Below are positions 33,276 to 40,765 of a stretch of 64,000 nucleotides of DNA, one piece after another (within the stretch, counting starts at the first letter, position 1; the number at the start of each line of letters is the position of its first letter). The DNA comes from an uncultured Lachnospiraceae bacterium. Lineage in GTDB: Bacteria > Bacillota > Clostridia > Lachnospirales > Lachnospiraceae. The position numbers and the translations under genes are program-made. The stretch spans positions 12,521 through 76,520 of the forward strand of contig CAJUIP010000015.1 in NCBI GenBank assembly GCA_910586315.1, written 5' to 3'. The notes beneath the pieces were generated by a model that was not told the origin of the DNA, made no database searches, and saw only the letters and a list, made by a program, of their open reading frames with translations.

Positions 33276-36200
33276 CTATCCTTTCAGGTACTTGCCAAGG
33301 ACGTCCAAGAAGAGTTCAATATCCAGGGGCTTGGCGATGTGGGCGTTCATGCCGCTTTTCAGGGCAGTTTCCTTATCTTCTTCCATGGCGTTGGCCGTCA
33401 TGGCGATGATGGGCATGGTCTTTACATCCTCACGGGGCAGGGCACGGATGGTACGCGTGGCCTCATAGCCGTCCATGACGGGCATCTGAACATCCATCAG
33501 AATAGCGTCGTAATAATGCTCCTCTGCCCGGCGCATGAGGTTCACGGCATCGGTGCCGTCCGGCGCGGTCTCTACAACAAAGCCGGTCTCCTCCAGAATG
33601 GCCTCGGCAATCTCCCGGTTCAGCTCATTATCTTCAACGACCAGGATTCTCTTGCCGCCGAAATCTACCGCAGTCCAGGATTCTTCCTCCTCTTTCTCGA
33701 CCAGATTGTTGGCAAGCAGCAGCGCGGACTTTAAATCAGACATGAACAGGGGCTTGGCACAAAACGCGGTGATTCCGGCCTGCTTTGCCTCTTCTTCAAT
33801 ATCTGTCCAGTCGTAGGCGGTAAGAACAATAATGGGGACGTCATTGCCAATCACCGCCCGGATACGCCGCGCGGTCTCAATGCCGCTGAGCTCGGGCATC
33901 TGCCAATCAATGATATAGGTATGATAGGAGTCTCCCCCGCCATGTGCGCTCTTGGCTCGGTAAACCGCTTCCCTGCCGGATGTTGTCCACTCCGCCCGCA
34001 TTCCGATCTGCCTGAGCATTTTGGAAACGCTCTCGCAGCTGTCGAAGTCATCGTCCACCACGAGGGCCCGCAGGCCGTCCAGCTCGTTGATCTGAGCCGC
34101 GTTCTTTTCTACATCCTGGAGTCTCAGACTCAATTCCACCCGAAACTCGCTGCCTTTTCCCTTTTCACTCTGGACGGTGATGGTTCCGCCCATCATATCC
34201 ACGATGTTTTTCGTGATGGCCATACCCAGGCCGGTGCCCTGGATTCCTGTCTTGGTTGTGCTGGATTCACGCTCAAAGGGTTCAAAGACATGTTTGGTAA
34301 ACTCTTCCGTCATACCGATTCCATTATCTTTAACTGTAAAAATGTAATCCCCATATCCATGCCGGAACGTGGTCTGCTGAGAAATTCTGAAGCTGATCGT
34401 CCCGCCTGCCGGAGTGTATTTTACAGCGTTGCTCAACAGGTTGATGAAGACCTGACTCAGCTTCAGGGAGTCCGCGACGATATCCTCGTTGACAACATCA
34501 AATGTGTCGATGAACAATTCCAGCTGCTTGGCTTTCACTTGGGGCTGGATGATATTGACCAGATTATGAGTCAGCTCCGAGATATTACAATCCTGTTCTT
34601 TGATTTGAACCTTTCCGCTCTCAATACGGCTCATATCCAGGATGTCGTTGATGAGACTGAGCAGATGATTGCTGGAGGAGAGGACCTTCTGCAGACAGTC
34701 ACGCACCTGATCCTGGTTATCAATATGGCTGACGGCAATGGTGGTAAACCCGATAATTGCGTTCATGGGGGTACGAATATCGTGGGACATATTGGATAAG
34801 AAGGCACTTTTGGCACTGTTGGCGTGCTGAGCCTGCATCAAAGCCTCCTGGAGTGCCTTTGTCTGCTCCCGCTGCTTCTGGACCTGGGCCGTGATATCCT
34901 TAGATACCACCATGACCATGATGTCTCCGGTATCATTATCCCGGGTCATGATGAAGGACTGACGGACACACATCTGCTTTCCTTCTGCGGCCCACCCCCA
35001 ATAGTCCTCTGTGATCTCCGGTTCTCCCTGATCAAAATGCTGTTTCAGCCTCTCTAAGCTTGTCAGGGCAGTGTATTCTTCCAAGGATTCCTCCAGGACA
35101 AAGGACTTCCACTTCTCAAAGCACTCCGAGGCCGCGCAGGGAGCATGCAGACCGACCCTTTCCAAAAGGGAAACATGTCTGCCGTCTATGGTACGGACGA
35201 CATCCTGTTCGATTAAGTCCCGTGTCAGGTTGAATTCAAATGTACAGAAAGCGGTGGCAGTGACCGCGATTTTGTATTGACGTTCCTTGCGGTCGGCAAC
35301 CGCGATTTTTGCCTGAGACTGCCGGTCCTTTTCCTGCAGGCCGGTGATGTGTTCCTGGCTTTCCGCTACCAGCCGCCGGCGCTGTCTTTGAGTTTGAAAA
35401 ATCAGGCCGGCGATGTAAACAACAAACATTCCAACCAGAATGCTCTGTAAGATCATGCCTGACTGGTTGGCGTTCTGAACCATTTCCCGCGTCACGCTCT
35501 GCGGAAATGCCTGCACCAGCACATATTCATTGTTGGGAATACCGACCACACAAAGATTATCTGTTTTACTTCCCGACGCGCAGATAAATCCATTTTCCCC
35601 CGTGCCCTGGCGGAGTGCCTCCCAGGCGGCTTTGGCGGTTTTAGCATCAATATAGCCGGAATCCCGCAAGATATCCAAAAGAGGCTGGCCGAGGTTTTCG
35701 GAAGTGGAGGATGCAATTACCGTTCCGTCCCGGGTACATAAAAAGGTGTCCGCCGGCACGCCAAAATAGCTGGTTGAAAGCATTTCCTGCAAATAGTTTT
35801 CTGCGAGATACAGACCCAGGATTACACCAACGGGCTCACCGTTATGTAGGACAGGGGCGTAGGAAACCGTCAGCATCTGACCGGTCAGCTTGTCCGGAAG
35901 AATATCCATCCCGCTTTCTCCCTGCATCCCGCGGATGTAGTAATCCTGGTCACTATTGTCTCTGGCTTCCCCGCTGGAATTCAGATAGACACCATCGGCA
36001 TTGGTAAAACAGATGGCGTCAAAAACCGCGTTTGTCTCCATTCCCTTCAGAAAATCCGCATCAATTTCTGACTTCCCCTGATCGGAACTGAGCAGATACG
36101 CATAGTTTCGTACCCGCAGAAGCGTATTGTTAAACTCGCTTTCGATACGCAGCGCCATCTGCCGTGAGGAATCCAAAGCATAATTAAGGTTTTGACTTTC

Positions 36201-36308
36201 GATACGCTGCCTGGTTGCGGCGGAATACCACTGAAAGAGTAAAATAATAGCAATCAGTAAAACACCGGTAAATATCGCGTTTTTCCGGGCTTGTTTTGAT
36301 GTACGCAT
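33276..36308 (-). CDS. membrane hybrid histidine kinase with an extracellular sensor domain
   Basis: I use ATG 36308 (MRTSKQARKN) behind GGAGGGAAGTTT; the longer frame to 36428 has no ribosome site. Helix 1 (IFTGVLLIAIILLFQWY) and helix 2 near residue 310 (ILVGMFVVYIAGLIF) enclose a dCache-like domain (VFDAICFTNADGVYLNSSGEARDNSDQDYYIRG, MLTVSYAPVLHNGEPVGVILG) that would sense a small ligand outside. A PAS-like region follows, then SNMSHDIRTPMNAIIGF with His about 509, the ATPase lobe and two receiver domains. No HPt domain is seen. It is the first gene of the two-kinase operon and lies back to back with an amino-acid transporter. Confidence 0.93.
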   Translation of the reverse strand: MRTSKQARKNAIFTGVLLIAIILLFQWYSAATRQRIESQNLNYALDSSRQMALRIESEFNNTLLRVRNYAYLLSSDQGKSEIDADFLKGMETNAVFDAICFTNADGVYLNSSGEARDNSDQDYYIRGMQGESGMDILPDKLTGQMLTVSYAPVLHNGEPVGVILGLYLAENYLQEMLSTSYFGVPADTFLCTRDGTVIASSTSENLGQPLLDILRDSGYIDAKTAKAAWEALRQGTGENGFICASGSKTDNLCVVGIPNNEYVLVQAFPQSVTREMVQNANQSGMILQSILVGMFVVYIAGLIFQTQRQRRRLVAESQEHITGLQEKDRQSQAKIAVADRKERQYKIAVTATAFCTFEFNLTRDLIEQDVVRTIDGRHVSLLERVGLHAPCAASECFEKWKSFVLEESLEEYTALTSLERLKQHFDQGEPEITEDYWGWAAEGKQMCVRQSFIMTRDNDTGDIMVMVVSKDITAQVQKQREQTKALQEALMQAQHANSAKSAFLSNMSHDIRTPMNAIIGFTTIAVSHIDNQDQVRDCLQKVLSSSNHLLSLINDILDMSRIESGKVQIKEQDCNISELTHNLVNIIQPQVKAKQLELFIDTFDVVNEDIVADSLKLSQVFINLLSNAVKYTPAGGTISFRISQQTTFRHGYGDYIFTVKDNGIGMTEEFTKHVFEPFERESSTTKTGIQGTGLGMAITKNIVDMMGGTITVQSEKGKGSEFRVELSLRLQDVEKNAAQINELDGLRALVVDDDFDSCESVSKMLRQIGMRAEWTTSGREAVYRAKSAHGGGDSYHTYIIDWQMPELSGIETARRIRAVIGNDVPIIVLTAYDWTDIEEEAKQAGITAFCAKPLFMSDLKSALLLANNLVEKEEEESWTAVDFGGKRILVVEDNELNREIAEAILEETGFVVETAPDGTDAVNLMRRAEEHYYDAILMDVQMPVMDGYEATRTIRALPREDVKTMPIIAMTANAMEEDKETALKSGMNAHIAKPLDIELFLDVLGKYLKG

Positions 36309-36452
36309 AAACTTCCCTCCTGAGTGTTTACAACGATGCCCGCATTTTGACATTCCTGCTGTACACACAGAATTTTCCTTTTTTAAAATACTCGCAATTA
36401 TATTACCATGAAAATCCAGCTGCTTCAAGGTGTAAGCAATATAAAAAGTGAC

Positions 36453-36475
36453 TGTTCACAGGTATCCTGTGAACA
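36453..36475. promoter_or_regulatory. perfect 10-bp dyad, candidate operator
   Basis: TGTTCACAGG-TAT-CCTGTGAACA, 145 bases upstream of the kinase operon and about 300 before the transporter. No T tract follows, so an operator is more likely than a terminator. Confidence 0.5.
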
Positions 36476-36588
36476 TAACCGCATATGTCCGCTTAAGATT
36501 GTCTGCAGTGCATACTTATTCAAGAGAAAAACGTTTGAAACATTGAGTACATGCAAAAAAAGCATGGTTACATATTTATTATAAGCAT

Positions 36589-36617
36589 TTGATAGATTGA
36601 GGCGACTATAATATAAT
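36589..36617 (+). promoter_or_regulatory. promoter for the amino-acid ABC transporter operon
   Basis: TTGATA (36589-36594), 17 bases, then TATAAT (36612-36617). The start would be near 36624, with a 130-base leader before ATG 36754. Confidence 0.6.
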
Positions 36618-36753
36618 CATATTGAAATGCGTGGATTTTCAGACCGCTTCGGAAGTCAGGAAAAACAGAACGGGCGGAATCGAATTGCGGCGGAATGGAA
36701 TCTATTTTTAATCATACAGTGATATCAGGACGGGAAAAGAAGGAGAAAAAGAG

Positions 36754-37425
36754 ATGGATGAGCGGCTTGCCGATATTCTTACGGATTCGTTTTTGAAGAT
36801 TCTTCTGCCAGGGCTTACCGTTACAGTCCCTTTGACGGTGTTATCGTTTTCTATTGCTATGGTCATTGCAATTATTCTGGCGCTGGTACAGTTTGCCAAT
36901 ATCAGAGGGTTAAAAATCCTGGCAAGGTTTTATATCTGGGTGATTCGGGGAACACCGCTTTTGATTCAGCTTTTTGTTGTTTTTTATGGACTGCCGAATC
37001 TGGGAATTGTTCTTCCTCCATTTCCTTCTGCCGTCATTGTCTTTTCCATCAATGAAGGAGCTTACTGCGCTGAAATCGTTCGGGCAGCGCTGGAGGCCGT
37101 TCCCAAAGGCCAGATGGAAGCGGGATATTGTGTGGGAATGTCTTATCTGCAGACGATGCGAAGAATTGTTTTGCCACAGGCGATAAGAATTGCATTTCCC
37201 TCTCTGTCCAACTCCCTGATTGCTATGGTGAAGGATACGTCACTGGCGGCAAATATTACGGTGACGGAAATGTTCATGGCGACACAGCGAATTGTGGCGC
37301 GTACATATGAGCCGCTGGCTCTGTATCTGGAGGTGGGATTTATCTATCTGATATTTTCCACAGTGCTGACAAAGGTACAGAGTGTCGGAGAAAAAAAGCT
37401 GGCTTTTTATGGCCGGAGGAGGTAG
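36754..37425 (+). CDS. polar amino-acid ABC transporter, permease
   Basis: Inner-membrane permease of the HisM/GlnP type: GLTVTVPLTVLSFSIAMVIAIILAL, FYIWVIRGTPLLIQLFVVFYGLP, and the EAA loop (GAYCAEIVRAALEAVPKGQMEAGYCVGMSYLQTMRRIVLPQAIR). Five or so helices; 223 residues. The start is behind AGAAGGAGAAAAAG. It leads a three-gene operon with ATPase and binding protein. The ligand is not evident; cystine, glutamine or another polar amino acid is typical. Confidence 0.95.
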   Translation: MDERLADILTDSFLKILLPGLTVTVPLTVLSFSIAMVIAIILALVQFANIRGLKILARFYIWVIRGTPLLIQLFVVFYGLPNLGIVLPPFPSAVIVFSINEGAYCAEIVRAALEAVPKGQMEAGYCVGMSYLQTMRRIVLPQAIRIAFPSLSNSLIAMVKDTSLAANITVTEMFMATQRIVARTYEPLALYLEVGFIYLIFSTVLTKVQSVGEKKLAFYGRRR

Positions 37426-37428
37426 CAT

Positions 37429-38166
37429 ATGCTGACGGTCAGGCAGATGAAAAAGACGTTTGGCGGAACAGAGATATTAAAAGGAGTAGACCTGCAGGTG
37501 GATAAAGGGGATGTGGTGGCAATCCTGGGCCCCAGCGGGGCAGGGAAGACAACACTTCTTCGCTGCATGAATTTTCTGGAAGCAGCGGACAGCGGGGAGC
37601 TGGAATTTGACGGACAGAGATTTGAACTTGCTAAAATGACAAAAAAAGAAATTGCCGGTGTAAGAAAGAAGACCGCCTTTGTGTTCCAGAATTTTAACCT
37701 GTTTTCCAATAAAACAGCGCTGGAAAATGTGACAGAGGGGCTGATTATCGCCAGAAAGCTGCCAAAAGCGGAAGCGGAGAAAACAGGAAGAACAGCGCTT
37801 GCTAAAGTTGGGCTTTCTGAGAGGGGGGATTATTACCCCGATCAGCTTTCCGGAGGGCAGCAGCAGAGGGTAGCCATTGCAAGAGCTGTGGCGGCGGACC
37901 CGGAAATTATTTATTTTGATGAACCTACGTCGGCGCTGGACCCGGAGCTGACAGGTGAGGTTTTGGAGGTTATGCGGGGGCTTGCGGCAGAGGGCAGAAC
38001 CATGCTGGTGGTAACGCATGAGATGGCATTTGCCGAAAATGTGTCAACGAAGGTCGTTTTTATGGAAGATGGCCGTGTGGTGGAGGCCGGGAGAACCAGA
38101 CAGGTGTTTGAAGACCCGAAGGAGGAACGGACACGGGAATTTTTAAGGCATCAGACAACATGTTAA
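37429..38166 (+). CDS. polar amino-acid ABC transporter, ATP-binding protein
   Basis: It has Walker A GPSGAGKTT, Q loop (FVFQNFNLF), signature LSGGQQQR, Walker B IIYFDEPTSALDPE and the His switch (VVTHEM). This set is that of the GlnQ/HisP group, 245 residues. The start ATG 37429 lies directly after the permease stop. It is cytoplasmic and powers the permease at 36754. Confidence 0.96.
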   Translation: MLTVRQMKKTFGGTEILKGVDLQVDKGDVVAILGPSGAGKTTLLRCMNFLEAADSGELEFDGQRFELAKMTKKEIAGVRKKTAFVFQNFNLFSNKTALENVTEGLIIARKLPKAEAEKTGRTALAKVGLSERGDYYPDQLSGGQQQRVAIARAVAADPEIIYFDEPTSALDPELTGEVLEVMRGLAAEGRTMLVVTHEMAFAENVSTKVVFMEDGRVVEAGRTRQVFEDPKEERTREFLRHQTTC

Positions 38167-38195
38167 AAGGAAAAATGTCAGGGAGAATATAGGGA

Positions 38196-39020
38196 ATGAA
38201 AAAGAGAGCATTAAAAATAATGGCGGCGATGACAGCTTTGGCAGGTATCCTGGCGCTTTCCGGGTGTGACCGGAAAGCAGGAGAAGCCGCAGCGGCCGGG
38301 GACCTTCTTTCACAGATTCAAAGCAGAGGTGAGCTGATTGTGGCAATGGAGGGAACCTGGTCTCCGTGGACATATCACGATGAAAATGATCAGTTAACAG
38401 GCTATGATGCGGAGATCGCAAGGGCCATTGCAGAGAGGATTGGCGTGAAGGTGACCTTTGTTGAAGGTGAATGGGACGGTCTTTTTGCAGGTCTCGATGC
38501 AGGTCGTTATGATCTGGTGGTAAACGGAGTGGATATTACTGACGAGCGGGCGGAAAAGTATGATTTTTCGGAGCCGTATGCTTATAACCGTACTGCCATT
38601 ATTGTCAACGGAGACAATGAGGAGATTCGATCTTTTGAGGATTTGGAGGGAAAGAACACGGCAAATACGATTACCAGTACCTACGCAGAACTGGCTGAAA
38701 GCTACGGAGCCAACGTAACTGGAGTGGATGATTTAAATCAGACATTTGAGCTGCTTCTTACCGGGCGTATTGATGCGACACTCAATGCCGAACTGACCTA
38801 CTATGATTATATGAAGGCGCATCCCGATGCCAATATCCAGATTGCGGCACTGACAAAAGAGGCGTCCCGGGTGGCGATTCCGGTCCGGAAAGGAACCGAA
38901 TCGGAAACATTCCGTGCAGCCATCAACGATGCGATTGAAGCATTAAGAGAGGATGGAACACTGGCAGCGCTTTCGGAAAAGTATTTTGGAAGCGATGTGT
39001 CTCAGGTGCCGCAGGAGTAA
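38196..39020 (+). CDS. polar amino-acid ABC transporter, substrate-binding lipoprotein
   Basis: The lipoprotein signal ends in LALSGC. The binding fold (SBP_bac_3) has ELIVAMEGTWSPWTYHDENDQLTGYDAEIARAIAERIGVKVTFVEGEWDGLFAGLDAGRYD and VVNGVDITDERAEKYDFSEPYAYNR; the Asp in TGYDAE and the Arg in DERAE are near the usual amino-acid carboxylate/amine site. 274 residues. Third gene of the operon; a large hairpin terminator follows. The likely ligand is a polar amino acid or cystine. Confidence 0.94.
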   Translation: MKKRALKIMAAMTALAGILALSGCDRKAGEAAAAGDLLSQIQSRGELIVAMEGTWSPWTYHDENDQLTGYDAEIARAIAERIGVKVTFVEGEWDGLFAGLDAGRYDLVVNGVDITDERAEKYDFSEPYAYNRTAIIVNGDNEEIRSFEDLEGKNTANTITSTYAELAESYGANVTGVDDLNQTFELLLTGRIDATLNAELTYYDYMKAHPDANIQIAALTKEASRVAIPVRKGTESETFRAAINDAIEALREDGTLAALSEKYFGSDVSQVPQE

Positions 39021-39090
39021 AACCGCGCTTCTGCTTCGTTTTGCTAAAAGAAGGCTCCACATAGATATGGAGCAAAGAAAGGAAGGAAAA

Positions 39091-39157
39091 GAAAGAATTC
39101 CATGGGATGTCAAGACTTGGAAAGAGCCTGGATTCCATGGAATTCTTTCTTTATTTC
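39091..39157 (+). terminator. terminator of the amino-acid ABC operon
   Basis: GAAAGAATTCCATGG (39091-39105) pairs perfectly with CCATGGAATTCTTTC (39135-39149), followed by TTTATTTC. The loop is 29 bases. Confidence 0.75.
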
Positions 39158-39158
39158 A

Positions 39159-39361
39159 TAGGAAAGACCTTGTTACGTTAATGTATAAAAGTAAGATGGC
39201 AGAAGGTCTTTCCCACGAAACAAAAAGCACTTCGTGCTTAATATCGCACTGCGGCGGAAAGGAAGATGTCGCTGTCGCGACCCGCCGCAGGCGGAGAATC
39301 CTGCAGCGCAGGATTCTTTTTAATTTCAGTAGGAAAGACCCTGTTACGTTAATGCATAAAA
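39159..39361. repeat. structured repeat element S, copy 2
   Basis: It is bounded by two 32-base direct repeats (39159-39190 and 39330-39361) that share TAGGAAAGACC and TGTTACGTTAATG and differ at two bases. Inside are GCACTTCGTGC, GGCGGAAAGGAAGATGTCGC and GTCGCGACCCGCCGC, then a hairpin (ATCCTGCAGCGCAGGAT) just before the right repeat. The order is the same as in 29945-30109. No protein is encoded. Confidence 0.6.
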
Positions 39362-39385
39362 TTGGAAAGGGCTTTTTTTGAGAGG

Positions 39386-40603
39386 TTAATCCAGCACAGA
39401 GGCGGCGATGGCATTGGCCAGAGCGTCGATCTCAGATTCATTGTCGGCCTTGAGGGAAGAAGTAACCGTCATCTCTTCATCCAGGATGGTCATGTTCTTC
39501 AGAGATTCAATCTCCTCTTTCATCAGGGCGCCGGAGCGGGGGGCCCAGGAGCCGCTGCCCATGATGGCCACCGTGCGCTTTTGCAGGTTGAGGGCCTTCA
39601 TGTCCATAAGGAAGTTGTGCATGGGCGGGAAGATCCCCAGATTATATGTGACGGAGGCCAGAACAAGGTGGCTGTACTTAAACAGGTCGGAAATCAGGTA
39701 GCTTACATGGGTGGAGGATACATCGTACAGCCGGGTGTTCGTGACACCCCTGGCGGTAAGCTTGGCAGCCAGTACTTCGGCGGCAGCCTCGGTGTTGCCA
39801 TACATGGAGGCGTAAACGATCATGACGCCCTTTTCTTCCGGCTCATAAGTGGCCCAATGGGTGTATTTGTCGATAATGTAGCCCAAATCCTTGCGCCAAA
39901 CCGGACCATGGAGGGGGCACAGGAATTTGATGTTTTCCAGACCTACGATGCTGGCGGCCTTGTTTAACAGAGCCGTCACCTGGGGGCCGTATTTGCCAAC
40001 GATGTTGGTGTAGTAGCGGCGGGCATCGTCGATCCACTCACGGTCGAAGTCGAACTCGTCAGCGAAGAGCTTGCCGTCCAGAGAGCGGAAGGAGCCAAAG
40101 GCGTCGGCCGAAAAGAGCACACCGTTGGTGGTGTCAAAGGTGACCATAGCCTCCGGCCAGTGAACCATAGGGGCGTAGACAAAGGCTACCGTGTGTTTGC
40201 CGAAGCATTTTGTGTTTCCTTCGGCAACTTCCTCAATGGCGCTTGGATCCAGGCCGAACCCGAACTGGTTGAGCAGAGTCACTGCCTTGGGGGTGGTAAT
40301 AATCTTTACGTCCGGCCAGCGCAGCAGAATTTCCTCAATGGAAGCGGCGTGATCGGGCTCCACGTGGTTGATGACCAGGTAGTCCAGAGGACGGCCGTTG
40401 AGCACTGCTTTTACGTTGGCGATGAACTGCCGTCCTACTGCCCAGTCGGCAGTGTCAAAAAGGACGGTCTTTTCGTCAAGCAGAACATAAGCGTTGTAAG
40501 ATACACCGTGGTACAGAGGATGGATGTTCTCAAACAGGGCCAGCCGGTGCTCGTCCGCACCTACCCAGTACAGGTCATCAGTGACCATACGGTAATTATA
40601 CAT
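39386..40603 (-). CDS. fprA: flavodiiron protein (A-type flavoprotein)
   Basis: The beta-lactamase-like half (1-250) has the diiron ligands: HVEPDH (about 80), VHWPEAM, SADAFGSF and CPLHGPVW. The C-terminal half is a flavodoxin domain (VMIVYASMYGNTEAAA, LVLASVTYNLGIFPP). Flavodiiron proteins reduce oxygen to water or NO to nitrous oxide in anaerobes. Length 405 is standard. The ribosome site is AAAGGAGGCAAC. Directly upstream is the acyl-CoA dehydrogenase/rubredoxin fusion, whose rubredoxin end is a plausible electron donor; a 162-base gap with a small inverted repeat separates them. Confidence 0.95.
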   Translation of the reverse strand: MYNYRMVTDDLYWVGADEHRLALFENIHPLYHGVSYNAYVLLDEKTVLFDTADWAVGRQFIANVKAVLNGRPLDYLVINHVEPDHAASIEEILLRWPDVKIITTPKAVTLLNQFGFGLDPSAIEEVAEGNTKCFGKHTVAFVYAPMVHWPEAMVTFDTTNGVLFSADAFGSFRSLDGKLFADEFDFDREWIDDARRYYTNIVGKYGPQVTALLNKAASIVGLENIKFLCPLHGPVWRKDLGYIIDKYTHWATYEPEEKGVMIVYASMYGNTEAAAEVLAAKLTARGVTNTRLYDVSSTHVSYLISDLFKYSHLVLASVTYNLGIFPPMHNFLMDMKALNLQKRTVAIMGSGSWAPRSGALMKEEIESLKNMTILDEEMTVTSSLKADNESEIDALANAIAASVLD

Positions 40604-40765
40604 ATAGAGTTGCCTCCTTTATTTCCGCGGGCAATGAGCCGGATGCCGTGCCTGCACGGACATTTGGCGAATGCCGCGAGAGTGAAATACCTCGCAGTTT
40701 GCTGCGTATGTAAGCTGTGATGTTTTGCAGCCTGCCGCAGGGTATTTTATGATTCTGGTGTTGCG
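40604..40765. other. gap between the flavodiiron and fusion genes
   Basis: An AAATACC...GGTATTT inverted repeat (40685-40747) with nested pairing may be a terminator for the fusion gene. No ORF. Confidence 0.4.

Noticed and set aside
39362..39967. 201-residue plus-strand ORF opposite fprA
   Set aside because: Shadow of the flavodiiron gene, whose ligands are all present on the minus strand.
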